Below are positions 1-7,826 of a stretch of 64,000 nt of DNA, piece by piece. Every line of letters begins with the position of its first letter. Position 1 is the first letter of the stretch. The translations under genes and the position numbers were made by a program. The DNA comes from Bradyrhizobium sp. AT1 (GTDB taxonomy: Bacteria > Pseudomonadota > Alphaproteobacteria > Rhizobiales > Xanthobacteraceae), in the NCBI RefSeq assembly GCF_001590795.1, contig NZ_JXDL01000001.1, forward strand, positions 6,442,640 to 6,506,639, written 5' to 3'. The notes under the pieces are model-generated. The model was not told the origin of the DNA. It ran no database searches and was given only the letters and a program-made list of their open reading frames with translations.

Positions 1-131
1 CGCCCCGCGCGCGCCAGGCCATGAATGCCAACGGCCAGATGAGAGCCGCCGGCACTCAGGCGGCGCCGGTTCAGGCTGCGCCGGCCGCGCCGGCGCAGAC
101 CTCGACGCCGCCCGTTCAGGGATTCGACTGA
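1..131 (+). CDS. C-terminal tail of an unidentified protein (partial)
   Basis: An open frame enters from the left edge and ends at a TGA at 129-131. The visible 42 residues are rich in Ala, Pro and Gln with the final residues GFD. This is a low-complexity tail of a kind common at the C-termini of periplasmic or membrane-linked proteins. Nothing in it allows a family call. It converges on the IclR gene with only 12 bp between them. Confidence 0.5.
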   Translation, partial: PRARQAMNANGQMRAAGTQAAPVQAAPAAPAQTSTPPVQGFD

Positions 132-143
132 GGTCGCAGCGCT

Positions 144-884
144 TCAGGCCGGCGCCTTCGGCCGCAACCGCTCGACCGTCCTGGCGATCAGCGCTGCCAC
201 ATCCGCGACCTTCGGGCCGATCCGGAATTCCGGGCCGGCGACGACCACCGAAAGACGGCGGTCGCCGATCGGCAAGGGGATCGCGGCGCCCGCGAGGTCG
301 CGGCTGTAATCGGCAAAGCTCTGGCAATAGCCGCGCGCAATCGAGTTGCGCAGCTCGGTCTCCACCGCCTCGATGCTGATCGGCGTCGACGGGCCGTATT
401 GCTTGAACTCGATCTTGCGATAGACCGAGTCGCGCTCTTCCTGGGAGTATTGCAGCAGCAGCGCGCGGCCGCTGGCGGTGGCGTGGATCGGCACGCGGTG
501 GCCGATGGTGGCGAAATAGCGGATCGCGGCCTGGGATTCGACGACGTCGATGAACACCGCCATCACGCCGGCCGGCGCCACGATGGATGCGGTCTCGCCG
601 GTCTCGGCGGAGAGGTCGGCGATCAGCTGATGCGTCCATTGCGGCAGCGGCTCGACCTCCGAGATCATCCGCGCCATCGCGAGCCAGCGCGGCGTCGGAT
701 AGAATCCGGCGCGCGGTCGCGGCTCATAGAGATAGCCCTTCTCGGACAGCGTCGCGAGCAGGTTGAAGGTCGAGGAGCGCGGCCAGCCGAAATGATCGGC
801 GATCTCCGCAAGCGTCGCCGGCTTCTTCACTTGCGCGAAGAATTCCATGATCTCCAGGACGTTTGCGGCTTGGCGAACGATCAT
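144..884 (-). CDS. IclR family transcriptional regulator
   Basis: A 246-residue protein of normal IclR length. An N-terminal winged helix-turn-helix (about residues 5-65, with ATLAEIADHFGWPRSSTFN as the recognition region) is followed by an IclR effector-binding domain (about 75-240), recognisable from HATASGRALL and ARGYCQSFADY. It is the last gene of a leftward unit after the CoA-transferase, hydratase and lyase genes, 23 bp downstream of the lyase. It probably controls this unit and the divergent TRAP operon in response to the imported acid or its CoA ester. The repeated CATATACGTG sites in the divergent spacer are candidate operators. The ligand is not deducible. Confidence 0.9.
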   Translation of the reverse strand: MIVRQAANVLEIMEFFAQVKKPATLAEIADHFGWPRSSTFNLLATLSEKGYLYEPRPRAGFYPTPRWLAMARMISEVEPLPQWTHQLIADLSAETGETASIVAPAGVMAVFIDVVESQAAIRYFATIGHRVPIHATASGRALLLQYSQEERDSVYRKIEFKQYGPSTPISIEAVETELRNSIARGYCQSFADYSRDLAGAAIPLPIGDRRLSVVVAGPEFRIGPKVADVAALIARTVERLRPKAPA

Positions 885-907
885 GGCGGCGTTGCGGTCC
901 TGCTTCT

Positions 908-1759
908 CTAGGGCTGGCCGAGGATCTTCTTCGCGGCGCGAAGATGTGGCTTGTCGATCATCTGGCCGTCGAGCCGCAGCGTGCCAGAATTGGGATTGCT
1001 GGCGAACGCCGCGATCACTTTCTCCGCCCAGGTCCGTTCGGCTTCCGTCGGTGCGAACGCGGCATTGACGACATCGACATGCTTGGGATGAATCAGCGCC
1101 TTGGCCGAAAAGCCGTCGCGCCGCGCCGCACGCGTTTCCTGCTCGAGGCCGGCGAGATTGTCGATGTCGGTATAGACGGTGTCGATCGGCGCGACCTCAG
1201 CCGCGGCCGCGGCCATGAGGCAGAGATCGCGCGCGAGGCGATAGGGGCTGTGGAACACGCCGCTAGATGCCTTCTCGGTGGCCCCCAGCGAGGCCGAGAG
1301 GTCTTCCGCGCCCCACATCAGGCCGGCGAGGCGGGGGGAGCAGCCTTTGTAGCTGCCGAGGCCGAAGATCGAGCTTGCCGTCTCCGTCGCGACGCAGACG
1401 ATGCGGGTGGAGCCGATCGCGATGCCGGAAGCGGCTTCCAAGGCTTCGAGCCAGGTCGCGACCTGGCGCACGTCGTCGCCGCCTTGCGATTTCGGCAGCA
1501 CGATGCCGTCGGGCCTGCCGGGCAGCACCGCGGCGAGATCGGCCAGCGTCATGCCGGTGTCGAGCGCGTTGACGCGGACGTAGAGCTGGTGCGGGCCGCG
1601 GCGGCTCGTCAGCATGGTAAGCGTCAGCGTACGCGCCTCCGGCTTCTTATCGGTGACGACGGAATCCTCGAGGTCGATGATCAGCGCGTCGGCTTTGCCT
1701 TCGCTCGCCTTCTCGAATTTGCGCGGGGAATCGCCCGGCACGAACAGCATCGAACGCAT
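908..1759 (-). CDS. CitE-like CoA ester lyase (HpcH/HpaI aldolase family)
   Basis: A 283-residue CitE-type TIM-barrel lyase. Visible family motifs are MLFVPGDSPRKF at the start, DLEDSV (metal/substrate region), VRVNAL, ATETASSIFGL, WGAEDLSASLG and the C-terminal KALIHPKHV. These proteins cleave 3-hydroxy-acyl-CoA dicarboxylates such as citramalyl-CoA or malyl-CoA to acetyl-CoA plus a 2-oxoacid using Mg2+. The start at 1759 was chosen because its ATG overlaps the hydratase stop by one base (TGATG), implying translational coupling. A start 13 codons upstream would invade the hydratase gene and adds non-conserved residues. Pairing with a MaoC hydratase resembles the mycobacterial Rv2498c-Rv2499c citramalyl-CoA lyase/itaconyl-CoA hydratase arrangement, so (S)-citramalyl-CoA lyase is the favoured but unproven role. 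Confidence 0.85.
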   Translation of the reverse strand: MRSMLFVPGDSPRKFEKASEGKADALIIDLEDSVVTDKKPEARTLTLTMLTSRRGPHQLYVRVNALDTGMTLADLAAVLPGRPDGIVLPKSQGGDDVRQVATWLEALEAASGIAIGSTRIVCVATETASSIFGLGSYKGCSPRLAGLMWGAEDLSASLGATEKASSGVFHSPYRLARDLCLMAAAAAEVAPIDTVYTDIDNLAGLEQETRAARRDGFSAKALIHPKHVDVVNAAFAPTEAERTWAEKVIAAFASNPNSGTLRLDGQMIDKPHLRAAKKILGQP

Positions 1760-2211
1760 CAGACCGGCCTCTTGTGCATCATCGCCATGCGGCGGCATTT
1801 GCCGACGATTTCGTCGTTCTGGTTCAAGGCATGGTGCTCGAACTCGACGATGCCCGCTTTGGGGCGCGATTTGGATTCCCTCAACGAAAGCACCTTCGTC
1901 GTCGCCCGCAAGGTGTCGCCATGGAAGACCGGCTTTGGAAACGTCACGTCGGTCATGCCGAGATTGGCAACGGTGGTACCCATGGTCGTATCATAGACCG
2001 TCATGCCGATCATGATGCCGAGGGTGTAAAGGCTGTTGAAAATGCGCTGGCCGAACTCGGTCTTTTCGGCGAAATGGGCGTCGATATGCAGCGGCTGCGG
2101 ATTGAGCGTCAGCAGGCTGAACATGGTGTTGTCCATCTCCGTGACGGTCCGGGTCAGCGGATGCCTGAACTCCTGGCCCACGGAAAAGTCTTCGAAATAA
2201 AGTCCGGCCAT
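1759..2211 (-). CDS. MaoC-like hot-dog enoyl-CoA hydratase
   Basis: A 150-residue single hot-dog domain. The hydratase signature is LNPQPLHIDAHFA, followed by EFGQRIFNSLYTLG and VTFPKPVFHGDTL, which line the acyl-CoA tunnel in MaoC hydratases. The Asp that usually precedes NP (GDxNPxH) is not in its standard place, as in many MaoC members found next to citE genes. The ATG at 2211 opens the MAGLYFEDFSVG sequence typical of the family. It lies 47 bp after the CoA-transferase and its stop overlaps the lyase start. Probable role: hydration of itaconyl-CoA or mesaconyl-CoA to citramalyl-CoA for the next enzyme (inference). Confidence 0.82.
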   Translation of the reverse strand: MAGLYFEDFSVGQEFRHPLTRTVTEMDNTMFSLLTLNPQPLHIDAHFAEKTEFGQRIFNSLYTLGIMIGMTVYDTTMGTTVANLGMTDVTFPKPVFHGDTLRATTKVLSLRESKSRPKAGIVEFEHHALNQNDEIVGKCRRMAMMHKRPV

Positions 2212-2258
2212 CGCGGTTTCCTCCCTGTATGTCCTGCGATTTTGGCCAGCGCTGCGGC

Positions 2259-3461
2259 TTAAGGCGGCGCGGCCAGGTGAACTGCTTTTTGTTCGGCGAG
2301 CTGCTCGATCTCCTCGGTCGAGAAGCCGGCCTCGCGCAAAATGTCGCGGCCATGCTGGCCGAGCGTCGGGGCGGGCCCGGCGGCTTCCGGCTGGGTCTCG
2401 CTCCAGGTCGAGGGCACGCGCATCTGGCGGATGCGGCCTTCCACGGGGTGATCGACCGTCCTGAAGAAACCGACTGCATCGAGATGGGGGTCGTCCAGAA
2501 TGGTCTCCAGCGTGTGCATCGGCATCACCGGAATATCGGCGCGCTCCAAGAGCTCGCGCCATTCCGCGGTGGTACGCGTCGTGAAGATCTGACCGATCTC
2601 CGCATAGATCTCGTCAATGTGCTTGGTGCGCGCCGCGTGGTTGGCGAAGCGCGGCTGCTGCAGGAACTCCGGCTGCGCGATCGCCTCGAAGAAGCTGCGC
2701 CAGTGCTTGTCGTTGTAGATGAGCACGCAGAGATAACCGTCGCTGGTCTTGTAGGGCTTCCGATAGCGCGACAGCAGGCGGGGATAGCCGCCATGATCGA
2801 GCGGCGGGTCATAGGTGAACCCGCCGAGATGATCGACCAGCACGAACTCGGTCATGGATTCGAACATCGGCACGTCGATGCGCTGCCCGATGCCGGTGCG
2901 CTGCTGGTGCATCAGCCCGCCCATGATCGCATTCACCATCATAAGCCCGACGATGCGATCGGCAATGGTGACGGGAACGTAGCGCGGCGTGCCGTCACCG
3001 GCGGCGGCGAGCAATGTCGGAATCGTCGCCGCGCCCTGGATCAGGTCGTCATAGGCGGGTTTGGCCGCGTAGGGACCGGACTGGCCGTAGCCGAACGCGC
3101 CGACATAGACGAGCGCGGGATTGATAGCGGCGAGCGTCTCGTAGTCGAGGCCGAGCCGCGCCATCGCCTGCGGGCGCACGTTATAGACCAGCGCGTTGGC
3201 GCGCTTCGCCAGCCGCAGCAGCGCCTCGCGCCCTTCCTTCTTCTTGAGGTCGAGCACGATGCTGCGCTTGCCGCGATTGGCGTTGAGGAACATCCCGCCC
3301 ATGCCGGGCGTGCGGCCGGGGCCGATCTGGCGAACGATGTCGCCCTCGGGGCTTTCGACCTTGATGATGTCGGCGCCCATGTCGGCCAGAACCTGGGTGC
3401 CGTAGGGGCCCATCAGCACCGAGGTCAGGTCGAGAACGGTGAAGCCGGCAAGCGGTCCCAT
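2259..3461 (-). CDS. Family III CoA-transferase (CaiB/BaiF/Frc type)
   Basis: A 400-residue protein of standard length. Family III features are LDLTSVLMGPYGTQVLAD and IKVESPEGDIVRQ at the N-terminus, NANRGKRSIVLDLK, and PAYDDLIQGA, whose Asp aligns with the catalytic aspartate of formyl-CoA transferase. These enzymes move CoA between carboxylates (for example succinyl-CoA to a dicarboxylate). It is the first gene of the leftward operon and so most likely activates the substrate that the hydratase and lyase then process. The donor and acceptor cannot be read from sequence. Confidence 0.88.
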   Translation of the reverse strand: MGPLAGFTVLDLTSVLMGPYGTQVLADMGADIIKVESPEGDIVRQIGPGRTPGMGGMFLNANRGKRSIVLDLKKKEGREALLRLAKRANALVYNVRPQAMARLGLDYETLAAINPALVYVGAFGYGQSGPYAAKPAYDDLIQGAATIPTLLAAAGDGTPRYVPVTIADRIVGLMMVNAIMGGLMHQQRTGIGQRIDVPMFESMTEFVLVDHLGGFTYDPPLDHGGYPRLLSRYRKPYKTSDGYLCVLIYNDKHWRSFFEAIAQPEFLQQPRFANHAARTKHIDEIYAEIGQIFTTRTTAEWRELLERADIPVMPMHTLETILDDPHLDAVGFFRTVDHPVEGRIRQMRVPSTWSETQPEAAGPAPTLGQHGRDILREAGFSTEEIEQLAEQKAVHLAAPP

Positions 3462-3476
3462 GGGGCCTCGTGGGAT

Positions 3477-3594
3477 GAATTCATATACGTGGAGTTAGAG
3501 TTCATAAAATGGAGGTGTCAATTCGAGGTTCGCGGTCCCAAGCGCATGGCTCCATGCACAGTTCATATACTTGACAAATAAATTCACGTATATG
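3477..3594. promoter_or_regulatory. Divergent control region with repeated CATATACGTG sites
   Basis: The 226 bp spacer between the CoA-transferase gene and dctP carries CATATACGTGGA at 3482-3493 and CATATACTTGAC at 3563-3574. The reverse-strand copy CATATACGTGAA lies at 3594-3583. The last two form an inverted repeat (CATATAC, 18 bp, GTATATG) that overlaps the predicted dctP promoter, and the first lies just upstream of the CoA-transferase start. Placement and symmetry fit binding sites for the linked IclR regulator. This is an inference; no site consensus is known to me for this protein. Confidence 0.5.
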
Positions 3595-3600
3595 TACATT
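3571..3600 (+). promoter_or_regulatory. Predicted sigma70-type promoter of the TRAP operon
   Basis: A perfect -35 box TTGACA at 3571-3576 is followed after 18 bp by TACATT at 3595-3600, which matches 4 of 6 bases of TATAAT. It points at the dctP start at 3688. The -35 element lies inside the CATATAC/GTATATG inverted repeat, so a bound regulator would be expected to affect polymerase access. Confidence 0.45.
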
Positions 3601-3687
3601 TTCCTCAAGCAAGAAGTGGAACGAAGCCGTAGGTGCCGCAGCGATCGGCTGCCGCCTCCGGCGTGGGGACGCGTCAAGGAGAATGAA

Positions 3688-4716
3688 ATGAAGAAGAACC
3701 TGGTCCGGATTGTCGCCGCGCTCGCGCTGTCTTTGCCGGTCTCGACATGGTCGGCGCAGGCTCTGGAGCTGAAGGTCGCCGACAGCTTCCCCGCCGGTCA
3801 CTACCTCGTCCGCCTGATGCTCAAGCCCTGGATGGACGACGTCACCAAGCGCACCAACGGCGCGGTGACCTTCACCTATTACCCGAACCAGCAGATCGGG
3901 AAAGCCGCAGACATGCTGCGGCTGACCCAGTCCGGCGTGGTCGACATCGGCTACATCGGGCCGTCCTACGTGTCCGACAAGATGCCGCTGTCGGAAGTCG
4001 CGCAATTGCCGGGCGCGTTCGCGACCAGTTGCCAGGGCACGCTCGCCTACTGGAAGAGCGCGCGCGAGGGCATTCTGGCCAAGCAGGAATACGCGCCGAA
4101 CAAGATCAAGCTGCTGATGGCCGTCGTGCTGCCGCCCTACCAGGTGTGGACCGTCAAGTCGAAGGTGGAAGCCACCAAGGACATGCAGGGTCTGAAGCTG
4201 CGCACCACGGGCGGCGCGCAGGATTTGACGCTGCGTGCGCTCAATGCCGTACCGGTGCGCATGGCTGCGCCCGATGCCTATGAGTCGCTGTCGCGCGGCA
4301 CCATGGACGGCCTGCTTTTCCCGCTCGACAGCGTCGTGTCCTATGGTCTCGACAAGCTGGTCAAGCACGCCACCGAAGGCGTCAGCTTCGGCAGCTTCAT
4401 CGTTGCTTACTCCATCAACCAGTCAGTCTGGGACAAGCTGCCCGACGACGTGAAGAAGGCGATGAATGAGGCTTCCGAGGCGATCACGCCGCAGGCCTGC
4501 GCCGGCGTCGAAAAGGAAGGCGAAACCACCAAGAAGCAGATGCAGGACGAAGGCATCAGCTTCGATCCGCTGCCGGAAGCGACGCGTGCCGAGATGAAGG
4601 ACAAGCTCAAGGGCGTCGGCAAGGAATGGGCGAGCGGGCTCGACAGCCGCGGCAAGCAGGCCTCCGCCGCGTTGAAGGAGTTCGAAGACCTGCTCGCCGC
4701 CGGCGGCGCCAAGTAG
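3688..4716 (+). CDS. TRAP transporter solute-binding protein (DctP family)
   Basis: A 342-residue periplasmic binding protein. A Sec signal peptide covers residues 1-25 (positively charged KKN, hydrophobic core, cleavage after AQA). The mature part has the DctP features PNQQIGKAADML and the LKLRTTGG segment, whose Arg normally salt-bridges the substrate carboxylate. The ATG at 3688 has an AAGGAGAA ribosome site 5 bp upstream; longer frames lack a signal peptide. It leads a rightward operon with the two TRAP membrane subunits and three CoA-metabolism genes, so the ligand is probably the organic acid degraded by this island. Confidence 0.92.
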   Translation: MKKNLVRIVAALALSLPVSTWSAQALELKVADSFPAGHYLVRLMLKPWMDDVTKRTNGAVTFTYYPNQQIGKAADMLRLTQSGVVDIGYIGPSYVSDKMPLSEVAQLPGAFATSCQGTLAYWKSAREGILAKQEYAPNKIKLLMAVVLPPYQVWTVKSKVEATKDMQGLKLRTTGGAQDLTLRALNAVPVRMAAPDAYESLSRGTMDGLLFPLDSVVSYGLDKLVKHATEGVSFGSFIVAYSINQSVWDKLPDDVKKAMNEASEAITPQACAGVEKEGETTKKQMQDEGISFDPLPEATRAEMKDKLKGVGKEWASGLDSRGKQASAALKEFEDLLAAGGAK

Positions 4717-4749
4717 TTCGACCCGATTCGGCACAGGAGGGGGCCAGAG

Positions 4750-5298
4750 GTGATCAGGCGAGCAACGGATCTACTCGGCGTGCTGGAGCGCGCACTTACG
4801 GTGATCGCGGCGATCTGCCTCTTCGCAATCATGACGCTTGTCGTGGTCGACGTCTTCATGCGCTACGTCCTGAATAGCCCCCTTTCCTTCACCTATGACC
4901 TGATCGGTCTCTATCTGCTCGCGGGGGCATTCTTTCTGACGCTGTCGGATACTCTGCGCGTGCATGCGCATGTCGGTGTCGACGTCCTGGCGTCGCGCTT
5001 CCCGCCTGCAGGCCGGCGGCTCTCCGAGATCGTCACCGCCCTCACCGGACTGTTCGTCTTCGTCCTCATCAGCAAGGTCGGATTCGATCGCGCGCTGGAG
5101 AACTACGAACAGCACGATGTGCTCTCCGGTGCCATTCCGTGGCCGACCTGGATCTCCGCGGTGCTCGTGCCGCTCGGCTGCGGCGTGCTCGTGCTGCGGC
5201 TGGCGTTGCAGCTCGTGGGCCATGTGGCCAGCCTCGTCTCCGGCAGAGACATTTTCCCACTTCCGTCGGTGACCGACGAAGCCCGCAGCTTCGAATAG
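4750..5298 (+). CDS. TRAP transporter small permease subunit (DctQ family)
   Basis: A 182-residue inner membrane protein with four predicted transmembrane helices. The family pattern VVDVFMRYVLNSPLSF follows the first helix. GTG start at 4750, behind a CAGGAGGGGG ribosome site. It lies 33 bp after dctP and 8 bp before the large permease, the usual P-Q-M order. DctQ forms the non-transporting partner of DctM in Na+-driven uptake. Confidence 0.9.
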   Translation: MIRRATDLLGVLERALTVIAAICLFAIMTLVVVDVFMRYVLNSPLSFTYDLIGLYLLAGAFFLTLSDTLRVHAHVGVDVLASRFPPAGRRLSEIVTALTGLFVFVLISKVGFDRALENYEQHDVLSGAIPWPTWISAVLVPLGCGVLVLRLALQLVGHVASLVSGRDIFPLPSVTDEARSFE

Positions 5299-5306
5299 GC
5301 GGCACA

Positions 5307-6596
5307 ATGACTGTTTTTCTCGTACTCGGGCTGCTCTTCCTCCTGCTGGCGATCGGTACACCGGTCGGTTTTGCCATGGGGTTCTCAGGTTCGGTCGGCC
5401 TCCTGATGGTCGGTGGCACCAGCACGCTGTTCGGCATCCTGCAGACGGCGCCGCTCTCCACGGTATCGTCCTACGAACTGATCACCATCCCGATGTTCCT
5501 GCTCATGGCAGAGCTGGTCCTGCTGTCGGGCGTCGCCGACGACATGTTCGAGACGGCGTCTGCCTGGATCGGCCGGATTCCCGGCGGGCTCGGCATGGCG
5601 ACGGCGCTGGCCGGCGCCGGTTTCGGCGCGATCTGCGGGACTTCGACGGCATCCGCGGCGACGCTGTCGGCAACGAGCCTCCCCGCGATGATCAAGCAGG
5701 GCTATGAGCCGAAAATGGCGGCCGGCGTCGTCGCCATTTCGGGAACGCTCGCCATGCTGATTCCACCCAGCGTGGCGCTGGTGATTTTCGGTCTGCTCGC
5801 GGAAGTCAACATTGGGCAACTTCTGATCGGCGGCATCATTCCCGCGATCCTCGTGACCGCGACAATCATGGCGACCATCTACTTCCTGGTCTGGCAGGAT
5901 CCTTCGCGCGCCCCGCGCGTGGAGCCGGTACCGTGGCGGAAACGATTTGCATTGTTGTGGCAAGTCAGTCCGATGGTGCTGCTGTTCGCGCTCGTCACCG
6001 GCACGATCTATCTCGGCGTAGCGACACCGACCGAGGCCTCTGCACTCGGCGCTGCGGGAGCGCTGGGCCTTGCCATTACCAAGCGCAGGGTGACACCCGG
6101 CTCGCTCTACAAGGCGCTGCTCAGCGCCTGCCACGGCACCTGCATGATCGTGACGATCCTGGTCGGAGCCTCGATCTTCGGCTATTTCTTCACGCTCACC
6201 CACGTCACGCAGGACCTCGTCGCCTGGATCGGGTCCTTGCAGACCTCGCGCTGGGTGATCATCACGCTCATTCTGTTTGGCTACATCGTTCTCGGCTCTT
6301 TCATGGACCAGATCGCGATCCTGGTCTTGACCGTGCCGATCGTGCTGCCGCTGATCAAGACGCTCGGCTTCGATCCGATCTGGTTCGGCGTCATCAAGAT
6401 CGTCACCGCCGAAGTCGGCATGATCACGCCGCCGGTGGGCCTCAACTGCTTCATCGTCGCCCGCTACGCCAAGCGGCCGGTGGCGGAAGTGTTCCACGGC
6501 ACCTTCCCGCATTTCATCGCGCATCTGATCGCGATCGCGATTTTGGTGGCGTTTCCGTCTATCATCCTCTGGCTGCCCTCGCAGATGGGGCGTTAG
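5307..6596 (+). CDS. TRAP transporter large permease subunit (DctM family)
   Basis: A 429-residue, mostly hydrophobic protein with the 11-13 helices expected of DctM. Conserved segments include GTPVGFAMG near the start, AICGTSTASAATLS, LIPPSVALVIFG and GMITPPVGLNCFI. It is the transport channel of the tripartite carrier, using the Na+ gradient. The ATG at 5307 begins MTVFLVLGLLFLLL, the normal family N-terminus. Confidence 0.92.
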   Translation: MTVFLVLGLLFLLLAIGTPVGFAMGFSGSVGLLMVGGTSTLFGILQTAPLSTVSSYELITIPMFLLMAELVLLSGVADDMFETASAWIGRIPGGLGMATALAGAGFGAICGTSTASAATLSATSLPAMIKQGYEPKMAAGVVAISGTLAMLIPPSVALVIFGLLAEVNIGQLLIGGIIPAILVTATIMATIYFLVWQDPSRAPRVEPVPWRKRFALLWQVSPMVLLFALVTGTIYLGVATPTEASALGAAGALGLAITKRRVTPGSLYKALLSACHGTCMIVTILVGASIFGYFFTLTHVTQDLVAWIGSLQTSRWVIITLILFGYIVLGSFMDQIAILVLTVPIVLPLIKTLGFDPIWFGVIKIVTAEVGMITPPVGLNCFIVARYAKRPVAEVFHGTFPHFIAHLIAIAILVAFPSIILWLPSQMGR

Positions 6597-6634
6597 GATC
6601 GGAGCTCGCGGCTCCCAAGAAGGAGATCAAGAAC

Positions 6635-7801
6635 ATGGATTTCGCGCTCACCGATCAGCAGGAAGCCATTCGCGATGCCATCGCAAAAATCTGCGAAGGC
6701 TTTCCGGATGCCTATTGGCTGAAGAAGGACCACGACGGCGGCTTTCCGCACGACTTCCACAAGGCGCTGGCCGACGCCGGCTGGCTCGGCATCTGCGTGC
6801 CGGAAGAATATGGCGGCTCGGGTCTCGGCATCACCGAAGCCGCGATCATGATGCGCACCATCGCGGAATCAGGGGCCGGCATGTCCGGCGCCTCCGCAGT
6901 GCACATCAACGTGTTTGGTCTCAATCCCGTCGTCGTGTTCGGCACCGAGGAGCAGCGCAAGCGCATGCTGCCGCCGATGGTCGAGGGCAGCGAGAAGGCG
7001 TGCTTTGCCGTCACCGAGCCCAACACCGGCCTCAACACCACGCAGCTCAAGACGCGGGCGGTCGCCAAGAACGACCGTTACATCGTCAACGGCCAGAAAG
7101 TGTGGATCTCGACCGCGCAGGTCGCGCACAAAATTCTGCTGCTGGCGCGCACCACGCCGCTGGAGGAGGTGCGCTCGCCGACCCACGGCCTCAGCCTGTT
7201 CTACACCGATTTCGACCGCACCAGGATCAAGGTCCACGAGATCGAGAAGATGGGCCGCAAGGTCGTCGATTCCAACGAGCTGTTCTTCGAGGACTTCGAG
7301 ATCCCGATGGAGGATCGCATCGGCGAAGAGGGCAAGGGCTTTCAGTACATCCTCGAAGGCATGAACCCCGAGCGCATCCTGATCGCGGCGGAAGCGGTCG
7401 GCCTCGGCAAGCTGGCGCTGTCACGCGCCACCGAATATGCCAAGACGCGCGTCGTGTTCAACCGTCCGATCGGCAAGAACCAGGGTATCCAGCATCCGCT
7501 CGCGGTGAACTGGGTCGAGCTCGAGGCCGCCTGGCTGATGGTGATGCAGGCAGCCTGGCAATACGACAAGGGCCTGCCCTGCGGCGCCGGCGCCAATGCT
7601 GCGAAGTATTTCGCCGGTGAGGCCGGCTACCACGCTTGCGAGCAGGCGGTGATGACGCATGGCGGCTTTGGCTACGCCAAGGAGTTCCACGTCGAGCGCT
7701 ATTTGCGCGAAGTATTGATCCCGCGCATCGCGCCGGTCAGCCCGCAGCTCGCGCTCAGTTTCATCGCCGAAAAGGTGCTGGGGCTCGCCAAATCGTATTA
7801 G
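6635..7801 (+). CDS. Acyl-CoA dehydrogenase
   Basis: A 388-residue FAD enzyme of normal length. Motifs: CFAVTEPNTGLNTTQ and KVWISTAQVAHK (FAD/substrate contacts), EGMNPERILIAAEAVG, and VMTHGGFGYAKEFHVER near the C-terminus. There the Glu of KEFHVER sits where medium-chain type enzymes carry the catalytic base. It oxidises an acyl-CoA to the 2,3-enoyl-CoA, passing electrons to ETF. An AAGGAGAT site precedes the ATG at 6635. In this operon it would introduce the double bond needed before hydration, for example in a branched or dicarboxylic acyl-CoA (inference). Confidence 0.92.
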   Translation: MDFALTDQQEAIRDAIAKICEGFPDAYWLKKDHDGGFPHDFHKALADAGWLGICVPEEYGGSGLGITEAAIMMRTIAESGAGMSGASAVHINVFGLNPVVVFGTEEQRKRMLPPMVEGSEKACFAVTEPNTGLNTTQLKTRAVAKNDRYIVNGQKVWISTAQVAHKILLLARTTPLEEVRSPTHGLSLFYTDFDRTRIKVHEIEKMGRKVVDSNELFFEDFEIPMEDRIGEEGKGFQYILEGMNPERILIAAEAVGLGKLALSRATEYAKTRVVFNRPIGKNQGIQHPLAVNWVELEAAWLMVMQAAWQYDKGLPCGAGANAAKYFAGEAGYHACEQAVMTHGGFGYAKEFHVERYLREVLIPRIAPVSPQLALSFIAEKVLGLAKSY

Positions 7802-7826
7802 CCTTAGGGCCCCGGGGAGGATCGCG

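Noticed and set aside
1739..1798. The longer start for the CitE-like lyase
   Set aside because: The extra 13 residues are encoded inside the hydratase gene and the conserved N-terminus begins at the coupled ATG at 1759.
2229..3581. A 450-codon frame opposite the family III CoA-transferase
   Set aside because: Low-complexity antisense composition and full overlap with a conserved gene.
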